In this document: positions 44,209 to 55,925 of the stretch, piece by piece | Numbering within the stretch: the first letter of the stretch is position 1 | Layout: each line of letters starts with the position of its first letter | From: Cristatella mucedo | Taxonomy: Eukaryota; Bryozoa; Phylactolaemata; Cristatellidae | Reading direction: 5' to 3' | Length of the DNA stretch: 64,000 nucleotides | NCBI GenBank assembly: GCA_009760855.2 | Contig: WPIO01000119.1 | Location: 676,001 to 740,000, forward strand | Notes under the pieces: model-generated | Told to the model about the DNA's origin: nothing | Databases searched by the model: none | What the model saw: the letters and a program-made list of their open reading frames with translations, nothing else | Position numbers and translations under genes: made by a program

Positions 44209-44839
44209 AGAGTGCCTGGCTCATAATAAAGTGTTTAGCCTGGAACACTGAAGCCATGCTCATCAGAACACGTACTCCCTCCATGGGCCTCAGAGAGAAC
44301 TACAACACTAGATCACTAGTATTGAGGTATTGCTTAGATCAATGAATTATAACTACTACAGGTTGTTTATTAAATAGTTCAAAAAGAGGTTATACCGGAT
44401 GTGCTTCTCAAGTGGTTTCTTGAGGTCTTGTTGAATTTGCCTACTGAACAATTCGGACAGTAAGTAGCACTACACTATCGGGACTTGCAAAGGGGTTCAG
44501 TACCCGGCAGGGAAGGCGGTAATGTGAGGCCGTAATGTCATGGCTATCGATAGTTAGAGAATACTTTTAAAGTAACCCACGGTATTTTCAAAGCTTCCTG
44601 CGAAAAAGTGATGGTTGGTATTTATGTAAGACTAGTGGAAATGAAGGTCAAAAGTGTGGCCATTTAGCAAAGAAGCTGAACTGCACGACAAAAATTAATT
44701 TAACAGCTTCGCTGCAGTGGTACACTGCTTTCTTTTTTATCTCTGTGCCCTCGATGCTCGTCTTGAGAGCCTATGAACTAGCTGGGACCCCACTATTAAC
44801 TTACGAAATGTTTAGCGGCTAAACGCACTTTCAGTTTTA

Positions 44840-45721
44840 TAATAATGCACTTGTCATAGCGCCCTAAGTGAAAATCTCTTTATAGGCACTTTACGTTGGC
44901 TGCAAAAAAGCATTATTGAATGGTTAGTGATAACATGCTCAATGTCAAGTATAACCAAGTTGAATTGTATGAGTTGATATGCATAGAGTCAGCATGCAAA
45001 TATGGTTAGTGGCAGCATGCACTGCTTCAGCAAAAGTCGAATCACAAGCGACTACTAAATGGTGTGGTAAAAGGTGTTTTATAGCTTCTTTTTTAATGTC
45101 GACAAGTCAGGAAATGTAAGTAAGGTCAGTCGAAACTGAGCTCCAGGCTTTCGGAGCGTACGCACTAAGGCACGGTATCCAAAGGATTTGGAGTTCATAC
45201 GAGGTATAGGTAAACCACTGGATTCAGTAAAGCAGGCGGTACAGTGGTATTCCTGGCAGGGAATTAATCTGACAGCTAGGCCGGAGCCAATAATGGAGGG
45301 AACTAAAAGTCAGTGACTGAACCCTAATAAGATAACGATGATAATGATGCATTTGACATAAAGCCCTCAGAGAACTAAATTCCTTTCTAGGCACTTAACA
45401 TTTGCAGCAAAGAAAGCACAAACCTTGAAGTCGATGCACTGCTTGACTGGGAAACAGTGCACTCAGGCCAGAAGTGGTGCGATAAGGCAACTGCAATGCT
45501 CATGACAGACCGATGTTAGCAGCTGCAATTTGCACCAACTGCAAGTGTGTGTGTGCACAGGCCATTAGACCAGAAAGCCGTGAGTTACGGAAGTCAAACA
45601 GGGATGTTACAAATGCATGGAACAATTTAGAAGTAGTATCTTTCTAAGCAAGCCCAAATTTTAGCAATATTATATAGCTGAAAATTCGCCGACTTGACTG
45701 CAGAGTTGACTTAGTTGTCTA
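44840..45721 (-). mobile_element. LINE-A 3' part, interrupted
   Basis: A TTATAATAATG-type end, a tail, and the 3' UTR landmarks (GTTAGTGGCAGCATGCACT). Decayed C-terminal RT sequence follows, up to GACTTAGTTGTCTAGG. A second LINE-A-type tail (about 45335-45425, GCCCTCAGAGAACTAAATT) is inserted inside it. The coding sequence continues at 46819 after the GC-rich element. Confidence 0.65.
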
Positions 45722-46818
45722 GGGTTTGACGCGTTAGGCTCGGCGGAGGAGGCGTAACCTGCTGCTTATCAAGCAGCCTAGCAATCAACCGAATGCGATT
45801 TTTCGGCGTCTGTGTGCAACAAAAGATAGCCACGCGAAAGAGCGTCTCTGGCGCCAGACTAGATACCGTTACAAAGAAGTTGCGAGTACGTGACGTTAGT
45901 TAAAAATAGAGACGCGTGAAAAGAAGATTTCACTGAGCAAGTTATTCACAAGCCTAGAAAGTCTCTGCGCGTCTGGCTCAGTTGTATCTTCATTCTCCGC
46001 ATAGGCTCTCAACAAAACGAGCGCTCTTGCGAGGAAAATGCGTCCCCACTCTTAGGCTGCACGCCTCTATAGTAGGGAACGAGCCAAACAAACTTGATCC
46101 CCGGACAGCCGGAACCTAAACCAAGACCAGAGAGCTAGGATTTTGCTTACACCTTTGCAACGGCAGGAATACTGGGGGCCGTTTCGCCTACGAAGAAATA
46201 ACAATTCTAGATTGAGCTGAACTACACATGTGCACACATGTCAAATGCAAACCACATGCCCTATCCAACTGCGTTCGGTAGCGTCCACCGAATTCTCCAG
46301 TAGCTGATTCGCTCTGTCTCGTTGAACGCTCCTGAATGGTTTTCACGCCTCCATCGTTCAAAGAGATAATGAGTCTGGCAACAGTTGGCGACTGCGTCGA
46401 ACTGAAGGTGAAGACGAAGATCGAGCCCTGACTGAGCGTCGCCCAGCTCTGAAGTAACTAGCTGGGACAATTGGGTTGACTGGCCAGCTGCCATCAATAA
46501 GCCTGCTGGTAGTACTACAGCTGCGTCATCTTGCTCACAGCTCGAGAAAGCAGGTGCTTTTCAGCCACCTTACTCGTTCTCACGGAAAGCCATCCAGCAA
46601 CTCTCGGATGGCTGGCGGCGAGGCGATCTTGGGCAGGCGTTGCCTAATTCTTAAATTTCTAGCCAGGATCGTAGGGTTGTTGAGCGAGCCAAAATAAATT
46701 TCCTTGCGATCCTTCTACAACGGCTGTGTCTTTTTGCTCGATACTATAGGACAAAAGAGTTTTCCACTGTGCAGTTATTTTTCGCCCTAAATTGAGCTAG
46801 GCCAAAGCTTTGCTTCAA
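45722..46818 (+). mobile_element. GC-rich dispersed element, copy 2, inserted in LINE-A
   Basis: It has the same landmarks as copy 1 over its whole length but is shorter. Its borders are set by the broken LINE-A text: GTTGTCTAGG before and AACGAGAGGCC after, which in the intact copy (about 28995) run together as GTCGTCTAACGAGAGG. It starts TTTGACGCGTTAGGCTCGG. An AATAAA lies near 46691. It carries no recognisable protein. A solo LTR or a non-autonomous element is possible. Confidence 0.6.
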
Positions 46819-46960
46819 ACGAGAGGCCACTTTGAAACAGAATACATAGATTTCGTGCAGCTCCAACAGGGATACGCTATCGGAACCGATTTCGATCATT
46901 TTTTTCAAGTTCTGAATCACACCTCGTTTGCCTATAACTATTAAGTTGGTCGTCATTTAG
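46819..46960 (-). mobile_element. LINE-A, remaining piece after the inserted element
   Basis: It resumes at AACGAGAGGCCACTTTGAA and runs through the region equivalent to GKPSVIQ..E (on the minus strand GKRGVIQNLKK) to GGTCGTCATTTAGTCAG. This shows the GC-rich element was inserted into a LINE that was already there. Confidence 0.65.
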
Positions 46961-47104
46961 TCAGATGCTTTTAAAAAGCATACTTTCTTCCTAAATCCGG
47001 TGACATTTTATGCCAATCTCCCACAAATTTATTCTGCTACGGAATCACATCACACCATACGGGGATGGGTAGGAGCCAAGTCTGCAGACTCGCACGAATA
47101 AGAA

Positions 47105-47293
47105 TCTGCTTGTGGAGGTGAGCCGTGATGGCATGCTAGGTAAGGCGGTTGCTTTCACGACCTCTGCCCGAGGTCGCGGGTTCGATTCCTCAGGTGGGTG
47201 ATCCTTTATTCCCACTGCAAGCGGTGGGGATAGCCGTAAAGGCTCTTCTGTCACTATACAAAAGGAGGCTGTCTAATTAGCTAGGATTTTTTT
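47105..47293 (+). mobile_element. SINE-A, near full length, forming the left arm of a fold-back
   Basis: A box GCTAGGTAAGGCGGTTGC, perfect B box GGTTCGATTCC (47179-47189), body GGGTGATCCTTTATTCCCA, end GGCTGTCTAATTAGCTAGG and a T run. Its 3' half is repeated in inverted orientation at 48440-48526. Confidence 0.8.
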
Positions 47294-48526
47294 CTACGTG
47301 TATGATTTCTAGTTGGCCCGACCGACCAATGAAGCTCATCGGTTCGTCACATACACCCTGTAACCGGGCTCCAGGGGTCAGAGGCTGATTCCCGCCAAAC
47401 CCGCCATACCCCGGCCACGCTGCCGCTCGCCATGCCGCCGAGATAGGGTAAGATGAGCGGCCGTCAGGTTAAACGTCTTTATAATAACGCATGCGCCAAC
47501 AACAACAGAGGAACTAAACAAGTCTACAGAGAGGGTCGTATACATAGTACACTATGGGAGCGCAAGATGATGCAGCAAGCTCGAACTAACGTGTTAGTTG
47601 GGGTCAGTCGGCTTCAGCAGTCCTGTCGTTGTACCGACTCCGAGTCAAACATTACGAGCGTACGCCATCCAAAACCCGGCTGGCTGATTAACTGCTGGCT
47701 ATTCCGAGTCGACAACTCCCACAGCCGTAAGCTTCCACCGAAAGACGCCAACACAGGGTGGGGTCACGAACGCGCTACACGGGTAACGCGGAATAAAAAC
47801 AAGTCAACAACGAGCGAGCTATCCAGCTCCACTCGGGCCTTGGGTACTCGTTCCCTTGCGTGCGTGGCAGCATCGCCGGAGCACGCCTGCACGAATCCAG
47901 ATGCATAACTCGGCGAGACCGGGAGCCTCCAACACCACGACTTACTTGGCCAACTTCCCGTACCCAAGAGCCCCGGTGACCTTACGTCACCGCATACATC
48001 CGCCACGCCATATGTCCGACCCAGGCCTAGCCGGTGACACTAACTCTCACTATAGCCGTCCTGTCCTAGCCAACCAAACCCAGCCTGGGTACATTCATTT
48101 ATAAATAACAATCAAAAGAAGATGAGCATTATAAAAATGCATTTTTGAAAAAGTGAGCACTACTGAGAAATGTTCCTAGTTACTGGTGTGAGCGGGTATA
48201 TGGCGAAGTAAGGTAGGCCGTTGCCGGATTTCTGGGCAATTTGATAAGCAAATGCACGACGCCTTATATGCGGAAAAGCCTTCACCCTTGGCTACAACCC
48301 CAGGCATCGTTGGTTCAAAAACACGCTTCAAATGCCTCCAATATAACTCGAGCGCTCAAATTTCAGCCCTTTTTATTTTGGCAGCAGGGTGTATGTGACG
48401 AACCGATGAGCTTCATTGGTCGGTCGGGCCTACTAGGAGCCAACAGGTAGAAAAAAAATCCTAGCTGATTAAACAGCCTTTTTTTGTATAGCGACAGAAG
48501 AGCCTTTTCAGCTATCCCCACCGCTT
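47219..48526. mobile_element. 1.3-kb fold-back structure with arms of about 142 bp
   Basis: The left arm (47219-47360) and right arm (48385-48526) are inverted copies. Each holds a SINE-A 3' half and a unique 46-bp inner part, GGCCCGACCGACCAATGAAG through CACATACACCCTG, nearly identical in both. The spacer is about 1.0 kb, relatively GC-rich, with no recognised protein; its open frames overlap on both strands. The flank CACATCAC.CCATACGGG occurs in direct orientation on both sides (47046 and 48527). It could be a non-autonomous TIR element, or an inverted duplication that captured SINE ends. Confidence 0.65.
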
Positions 48527-48576
48527 CACATCACTCCATACGGGTATGGGGAGGAGCCAGGTCTTTGACTTGGCGG

Positions 48577-49258
48577 TGTGGAACCTCGATAATTAAGAGC
48601 CCTTAACAATGAACCACAGTGTTTTTCGCAGGACTGGATCTGCCGGAGGTCAGTACATGAGACCGGTCATCGGGGTGGGCACGGATGTGAACCGTGGGAA
48701 TTTCCTGACAGTGGGAGCGGTTTCCCACCTTTGCTTCAGGACGGGCAGTATCTAAAACCGGCTGCTCGTGAGGGGTAGAGCTGATGTGTGCCTCGTGCGA
48801 GTCGCTGTCACGTAGCCGGCACCCCATCCAAGCGGTCGGAGCTCGTTAATGTTAAATCAATATCCTGATACAGCCCAAACGACAAACCACTGGACTAGAC
48901 CCCTCTTGAGTAATCTGAAGAAGAGAAAGCAGGGAGCCAATAGCGGCTTGACTTTTCAGTCGTGAGGGCCGCCCGTCCACATCAAGCTGGTGGACTATAA
49001 ATCTGGGAGGAAGGGCTGTAGTCTTCATCTGCGGCTTCTGCTGTTGTAATTAGCCTAGTGCCTTGGCACATGATACATGCCTCACGTGTGGCCAATTGTT
49101 AAGCCATTGACGTCAGGCCACTAATGCATGTTAGATTTCTGGTCGTCTGCTGCGATTGATGGCGTTCTCATACATGTGCATGTTTAGAGCAATAAAAGAT
49201 AGACTCGTTTACCAAGCAAATTCGCCCACTGTGTTTCTGTGAGACTCCCACTAGAACA
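48577..49258 (+). mobile_element. Possible solo LTR
   Basis: It begins TGTGGAACC and ends CTAGAACA, with a TATAAAT at 48996-49002 and an AATAAA at 49191-49196, about 195 bp apart, in the order expected for an LTR. No target-site duplication, second copy or internal coding sequence was seen, so this is tentative. Confidence 0.3.
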
Positions 49259-49319
49259 GCCACCGCCCGAGCCATTGTCATACACCAACGCCTCAATTCA
49301 AGTCAACCCTACAGACGAA

Positions 49320-49392
49320 AGCCATTTTTATTTCGGCTGGTGGGTGTATATGATGATTCCCAGGGCTTTGATTGGTCGGCTGGACTAAAAAT
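49320..49392 (+). repeat. Third, diverged copy of the fold-back inner arm
   Basis: CCATTTTTATTTCGGCTGG, GGGTGTATATGATGA and TTTGATTGGTCGGCTGGAC follow the text at 48367-48432 closely. It has no inverted partner nearby. Confidence 0.6.
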
Positions 49393-49872
49393 GTAAGACA
49401 TATTCTCCTGCCGATGGGTCTACTGGCTTGGCTGCTCCCCTAAAATGTTGTGACATGGGATGACCTAGTAGACCAAATATGTGGTAAACTATCCAAAATA
49501 TGTTGGCAAGTATTTCGTGTAAACGCAGCGTACGAAAAGTTTCTGCCATCTACACATTGATGGCATGTAAATATGGAACAAGGAAGTTGAAAGAATTCAA
49601 GGTGCTGAAGGCCTTATGTATGAAAGCAAAGACACAACAGTGGCTTGGCTTCTGACGCTAGGAAATACAGTAACGACTGAGAAGATTGCGACGCCATTAA
49701 AACATGTTCCGTCTGTGCGTCTTGGCGACAATGCTATAAGCTATTAGGACAAGCCACCATCTGACGTAAAGCAGAACTACCTCAAGCTCCACACAGAATT
49801 GATTATGCTGCTTATTGATGGATGGGGAGGTCGAGCTTGAGGTCCATATATTTCTACTGGAGTAAGAACAAG

Positions 49873-50367
49873 TCACCGGATCTGAGACTTGGACAAAGAT
49901 AGACAAGCATTTCTCCTACCCGAAGCCGACTTTCCTTTTATCTTGGACTTGTGCATGACAGACTTAATCCCGTCCACAACAGATTTTATAACCGACTTAG
50001 TGCCGCCCACAGCCCGTGATCTAATACCGGTGGTAGGATAATGCATGGGATTTCCACTGGAGGCCGCCTGGGCAACACTTGAAATTTGGAGTAGACTGCT
50101 GCAGCCGTAATTTTGGATGATTGGAGAAGAGGAAGGCAAAACGAACGGTGGACGCACCAGAGATGTAAGTGGCGTTACTGATATTGGTGTTGGTGTGTAT
50201 TCCATATTCCGCAGGCTCACGGCTTTTTCTCTGTAGGAGTAAGTCAAGCTGGGGCCACAACACAGGCCGATGGGGGCACTTGCGAAAGCCCACTTCAGGA
50301 GCCGGTTAATGAAGATTGCAACGGTTTTTGCAATTAATTGTGTATGTCCATTGAGGATTTTTATCAT
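49873..50367 (-). CDS. Orphan open frame of 164 codons, unknown
   Basis: An uninterrupted minus-strand frame from an ATG, with an N-terminal MIKILNGHTQLIAKTV, a mildly hydrophobic stretch, a Pro/Ser/Thr-rich middle and a basic C-terminus (KSKIKGKSASGRRN). I recognise no domain. It may be chance, part of an unknown mobile element, or an exon. No splice context supports a gene. Confidence 0.2.
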   Translation of the reverse strand: MIKILNGHTQLIAKTVAIFINRLLKWAFASAPIGLCCGPSLTYSYREKAVSLRNMEYTPTPISVTPLTSLVRPPFVLPSSSPIIQNYGCSSLLQISSVAQAASSGNPMHYPTTGIRSRAVGGTKSVIKSVVDGIKSVMHKSKIKGKSASGRRNACLSLSKSQIR

Positions 50368-50476
50368 GTTATGTGTCTAGTTGAGACCAATTTCGTTAAG
50401 GAAAATACCAATATTTCCGATAGCATTCAGGCAATCAAAGATTGGCAGAGACGCTTTGGCTTTTAGTGTCAGGTGA

Positions 50477-50905
50477 GGGCCAAGGAGTTGTCTGCAGCAG
50501 CATCCATGTCTCTCCGGAGCTAGAAACAGACCTTGCTATTATTTTAGAGAAGATTTAGAAAAGATTATAATAAAAATTCCGTATGTCGATGTTATCGCTT
50601 TTCAAAGTAATCACGGTCGTATGCGAGGTGCTTTACCAGAAGTTGAGAGGTTATTACTTCAAGGTAAGTCCAAAGTTGATATGTTCACTTTATGGTACGC
50701 CGATTGCAGAGTGTGGGCAAATCATACTGAAGCTTTAAGTAACTCGCACCCCGGATTTGCGAGAGGAAAAACAGGTGTATTTCTTATCAGGTGTGACTTC
50801 TCAAATTGCTTGGTGCACTGGACGGCAAGCATGTTGGATTGTAAAAGCCGGCAGGCAGCGGTTCATTCTACTGGAAATACAAACGGACCTTCAGCACAGT
50901 TCTGA
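50477..50905 (+). CDS. Orphan open frame of about 142 codons, unknown
   Basis: The frame is open from 50477 to a stop at 50903-50905, with an ATG at 50621. It contains REDLEKIIIKIPYVDV, GALPEVERLLLQGKSKV and DMFTLWYADCRVWANH. The residue mix looks protein-like, but no family is recognised and no repeat copy is visible. It lies next to the opposite-strand frame at 49873, so both may belong to one unknown element. Confidence 0.2.
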   Translation, partial: GPRSCLQQHPCLSGARNRPCYYFREDLEKIIIKIPYVDVIAFQSNHGRMRGALPEVERLLLQGKSKVDMFTLWYADCRVWANHTEALSNSHPGFARGKTGVFLIRCDFSNCLVHWTASMLDCKSRQAAVHSTGNTNGPSAQF

Positions 50906-52304
50906 TGTTACCGGTTAACGCCCAATGTGGACGTTAGCTGCAAGGGCAGTAATAGTGATTGTAGAGTGTTTCGTTATTAACGGCTGTCGAGGTAAATGGA
51001 AAACGGAAACTTCATTATATTGGCTCGTAGACCTCTGCCGGGAATGAGTATTCCTAGAGCATCAGTAAGAGTTGCTGATGGGGAAAACCTCAAACGGAAT
51101 ACCTAATGAAGTCACTCGATAAAAAGAGGGCTCACTCGCATGTACAAGGTTTGTAAATATCACGTGAGTCATGTTTGGCAAGTTGCTGAGCGAGAGCTTG
51201 CCATCCTAGCAAACAACACGAGTACTGCACACTCATCTTGCTGCTGAGCCAGCGGCTGCTGAACAAATTGTTTTAGCATGTTGTGCCCTTCACAACTATT
51301 AGCTGGATTAGAATGATATTTTAGGGGCTTGTGCCCCACATAGAGCACAAACTCACCTGCTGGCACATCCCCCCTTAGCAGTCAGCAATTTAGCAGTTTC
51401 TCTAGAGGGTCACAGGCAGTCCAAGCTGAATACAGTGCTTACTTTGGAATTGCTGGCTCATTGAATTGGCAAGAGGCTGCCATAGATGGAATTGATAACA
51501 GGCGATAGAGGGCATTGAACATAAATGACGTTTTATTCTTTACCAGTGGGCTGTGTTGGACTATGGGACTCCTGCATTGTGACCTCGACAACGGGACCAT
51601 GGAAATCCGGCATTGAGACCTCGACAACGGGGATATGAATCAGAGATTCAGGGCGAGTGTCACTTGCACAAGATTTATAAAACTATAGCTTTACAAGAAG
51701 CCGTTCATTCGGAGACGATTGTCTCAAAGAACGGCAGGTACTAGCAGCTGTGCCTAATGGGGAGCCCTGACTCGGGATAGCCATTGCCCAGCAGAAAAGT
51801 TCTGGATTTAACCCAGACTTTGACCTCTCGCTGCACGTTTAACCAGAGTCATTTTAGAGTGACGGGCTATGGCTTTCTGACTCAAGTCTTTCGCTGCTAC
51901 TACTATCATTTGAAGTGATTGTATCGTCCAATAATGTCGTAGCTGCTGCTTGCTGGGGCTGATCATGTGATGCAGACATCTCACAATCATGATTCTGTAA
52001 TTAAATTGTTATGCAAGCATACACGAACTGTTCCATTTTATTTGCACTGTAGGCACAGAGGTATTGAAAAAAGGATATAACAATCACAAGCATCAAATGC
52101 GATACACAAGAATCCAAATGTATGCTCTGTATTAAAGACACCTCACAGCGAGCTGCCAAGTACAACACCACATACACGGCTCTACATGTTGACCCACATT
52201 GACCGTGCTGACTCATATGTCAATTTTTACTCTGGGAAAAGTGATCGAGGCCCATAAAGTTGGATATCACTTTAATGCTTACGTGGCTGGACTAGAAAAC
52301 ATTT
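50906..52304. other. No gene recognised; short two-unit tandem repeat at about 51565-51630
   Basis: At about 51565-51630 the phrase GACCTCGACAACGGG occurs twice, about 36 bp apart, each preceded by GCATTG(T/A)G. The rest shows no recognisable gene or repeat. Confidence 0.35.
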
Positions 52305-53060
52305 CTTTTCTAACAGGTGATGCTCTTATGCGACCATCATCATGTGCTCGAAATTTTGGTGCCGTCTTTGGTAGCTTTCTTAATCTGGAAAGCTTGGCTA
52401 AGAAGACCGCTTCGTAGCTAGCCATCACGTACGATCCATATTTAAGATTAGGAGCTGTCTTACGTGGTAAATTGCAAAAAAATTAGCTAGCACCTTAGTT
52501 CTCTCTCTACCAAGTTATTGTAACTTCCTTTTGGCTGGGATAACAAAAAAGCCACTGGGTCTCTACAGGTTGCTTTGAATACGGTTGCCAGGCTAGTCTG
52601 CAGATACCAGAGATTTGAAACCATTTCTTTTTTGCTAAAAGAGCTAGGATGACTACCGGTTGATCAAAATCGCTGACCCATAAGGCGTGGCACATTTTGG
52701 CTCCTCCATACACAGCAGAACTGCTGCAACAGTTTTAGCTTCTGCGTGCCCTCGGGTCCGGCATTGACAATAAATTAGCAGTTACATTTTCCCCCTTAAA
52801 GACCGTTAGCGGTAGAGGCTTTTGCTCTGCAGGTCCTAGACTGTTGAATTCACTTCCAAGATTCTTTCGCAACAACTCTCCTACTGACGACTATAACACA
52901 TTGTTTCCAGCAGTCCTAAGCTGCTACTTCCCGGTTACTCACAGTCTCAAATTTTTCTCCTGACTCTGTTATACTTCCCATTTTTTCTTTATATCACCAT
53001 CTACTGATATCAAAAGCCAGACAGTCGAGCAAAACTTATATAGCTGCCTCAGCTATCCGG
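52305..53060 (+). mobile_element. LINE-B copy, decayed
   Basis: It starts near GATGCTCTTATGCGACCAT, with an ARNFGAVFGSFLNLESL-like segment. It continues to AGAGCTAGGATGACTACCG, then CGGTAGAGGCTTTTGCTCT and the C-terminal LLNSLPRFF-like part. Many stops. + strand. Confidence 0.65.
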
Positions 53061-54540
53061 CGGACCGCGTGATGTATTGACGTTTCTTTGACGTAAGGAG
53101 TGCTGCATGTGCCTATAGATATTCTTACTTCTAGATCAGTGTCAAATGTCAAATATCCTCGGTTTTTAGTTGTGCTTTGGTCAGGAATTATTGACCTATA
53201 GCTTTTTAGCCATCACAATTCAGGAACTAATATTAATGAATACCTGCAGTAAACTGTCATATATATCATTCCAATATTTCAAGGTGATTGAGGACCAAGG
53301 TGTCCTACGGTTCATGGGAGGGCAGTGAATCAATTCATCTGCAGTGTTACACGTTCGCTATCAGGATCTCGCTCCATCAGTCATTTGGTGGAGTCAGCTC
53401 TTTCAGTTACGGAATCTATGTTTTTTTTTAAATGACCAACTAGCCCATCGTTCGGTTTTTCCGTACCATGGTCTCTATTTTCTGGATTTAGTGTCTATCT
53501 CTGCTTAGCGTTGTATACACTCGCTTACCTAGGCCTATTAGCTAGGCCAAGCCCAAGCCCAAGGTCCGCAGGTCGCACTTCTTGCTGTAAAACTTCTGCA
53601 TCGAAACCAAACTCACCAAGAACAGCCTGTTCATTTTCGGCTCCATGTTTGAGAGCTGCTTTGACTGAGCGACTCTCACTAGATCTGGTAGAGGCACATG
53701 CAATGTTCAAAGACCTAAATTTCAAAATACACCATCATTAACAGGGCTTGACTTTCTTAGCACAGCGGAAGTAGCAACACCGTATTAGAACGAACACGGA
53801 ACAGCCTGTCTATCGTGCCTGCCAGGGCAGCTGACTTACAGCTGACTCGTTCTTATCGTCACAGAGAAGCTCAAGCTCAGTGCAACGACTTAACCACCAC
53901 TAGACCGTTACTCCTAGTGAGCAACTGTGTTAACGCTCATGCCTTGTTTAATTTCCAGCTATTAGGTCTTACAATTGTCTTATTCACATAAAGTCCCAAA
54001 TTGTAATGCTCACAAGCCTTGGCTAATACAGGCTATCTTATATTAGGCTCTCAATTCAAATTAAGCTGCCAAACTCGTAGCTCATAACGAAGGTTCAGCT
54101 CTCAAGCTCATGGATCATAATCGCCGGTAATTGCAAATCAATGTCTGCTCCCTAGTTAAGGCAACGTCCACTTGGGGGCATTGCAACGATTCGGCGTTTG
54201 GAGAGCAGACAACGGGAATGCGTGCCAGTCTCTGACGAGGTGTATCAGTAGCATGCAAGTTTCTCTAAGCACCTTCCGGTGGAAGCTGAACTCCCTTCAA
54301 ACGTTGCTTATAATTGAAGGAGCACGATCTGGGCAGGATGAGTTGAAACAGTCTTAAAGAGATAGGAACTTCCCTTTTCCGTTGCTAAATGAGACTTTGA
54401 TATTTAAAAGACACGCAAACATGCAGCCATTCATTCACTAGGAAAGACCAACGGTGGTGTAGCTGACTGCTTTGGTGGGAGTTATGCTCTACCCCTGCCT
54501 ACACCCGATAAGGCAAACGGTTTAGCGGTCTCTGGTGTTG
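53061..54540. other. No recognised gene or repeat
   Basis: No exon, RNA gene or known repeat. Two overlapping opposite frames at 53511-53741 look like chance. Confidence 0.3.
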
Positions 54541-54544
54541 TAAT

Positions 54545-55660
54545 CTAAAACTATACAAAGTCATAAAGACCATGTGGGTGATAAGCAGGAGATTTTTGTA
54601 TAGCTCACTCACAGCCTAAGCGGCTTTCGGAACGCTTTCGGTAGCCGACAGACTTCGTCTCATGCCACAAAGAGAAAGTGGAAAGCATAGCCGAGTCAGG
54701 AAAGCAGTTAAGGTAGTGAGTAGCATGGAAGTAGCTGCTCAGGACAGCTGAAAAGGTTGTGCCATAGTCGGCAGTTGGAGAGTAGTTGTCGTTGCGTAAG
54801 AATTGTAGAAGCGAGTTCCACAGTCTAGGACCTGCTGAGCTAAAGCTTCTGTCGCCAACTGTCTATAAATGGAGGAATGAGACAGCTAATTTGTTGTCAA
54901 CACAGGACCTGAGGGTGCAAACAGGCTGAAACTGATGCAGCAGTGCAGCTAGGTACGAAGGAGCCAAGCCGTGGTTGGTCTTTTGGGTCAACGTAAGAAC
55001 TTTGCTCTGTATCTGCTGCTCAACAGGCAACCATCCTAGCTCTTTCAGAAAAGGAGACACGTGCTCAAACCGCTGGGACTAGGAGACTAGCCTTGCAGCC
55101 ATATTCATTGTTCGCTGTAGTGGCATGATAGCTTTCTTTGGCAGCCCAGCCAAAAGGAAATTATAATAATCAAGCCAAGACAGAACAAAAGAGCTGGTTA
55201 AACTTATTACAAGCCCCTGTGGGAGACAGCTTTTAATCTTGGATAGGGATCGGATGTGATGGAAAGCTGTAGAGGCAGTCTCCTGAATAAAGCTTTTGAA
55301 ATTGAGGCAGCTGTCGAACACAACACCTAAATTTCGAGCACTTTGTGATGGTTGCACAACAGCATCACCTATTGGAACAGCAAAGCCTTTTAATCCAGAA
55401 ATACGCTTAGGGTGAACTATGAGCAGCAGTTCGGTTTTATCATCATTCAGTTTCAGGAAGTTTTCCGACATCCGGGATCGAATATCGGCAAGGCAAGCAT
55501 TCAGTTTCTAAGTTGCCGACCCAGATTCCGACGGTTTGAATGACAAATACAACTGAGTATCATCAGCATAGAAGTGATATCCTATTCCATGTGCCTTAAT
55601 CACTTTACCCAGAGGTTGTGTATATATGGGGAACGGTAAGCCGACTGCAGCAATAATAAT
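54545..55660 (-). mobile_element. LINE-B copy with polymerase box and 3' end
   Basis: The minus strand has the YADD box (55559-55570), then SENFLKLNDDKTELLLI, SARNLGVVFDSCLNFKS, VSPFLKELGWLPVEQQI, HGLAPSYLAALLHQFQP and a SFSSAGPRLWNSL-like end. The frame is broken at least twice. The 3' end at 54545 matches other LINE-B ends. It is the best LINE-B copy in the window. Confidence 0.8.
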
Positions 55661-55824
55661 GGCTATAGTTCGGCACCCACCAACTTGTAGGGGTAGCCGA
55701 TAAAAAGTGTTAAGAATTGTTAATTATTAAAAGTTGGCATATTCAAAGATAAACTAATTATAAATGCAATCACACATTTTGGTGGTTGTCAGATGACTGG
55801 AACATGGTCAATACAATTGTTATC

Positions 55825-55826
<2 letters not shown>

Positions 55827-55855
<29 letters not shown>

Positions 55856-55925
55856 TCACTTGATAAAGCGCCCTCAGAGAACTCAATCTCTCTCTAGGCG
55901 CTTTACATTTGCTGTAAAGGGAAGA
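55827..55925 (-). mobile_element. LINE-A 3' tail with (TAA)n
   Basis: A (TAA)n run of about ten units, then TTCACTTGATAAAGCGCCC and the tail in complement (CAATCTCTCTCTAGGCGCT). It is an extremely 5'-truncated insertion of under 100 bp and a clean example of the conserved tail. Confidence 0.8.
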
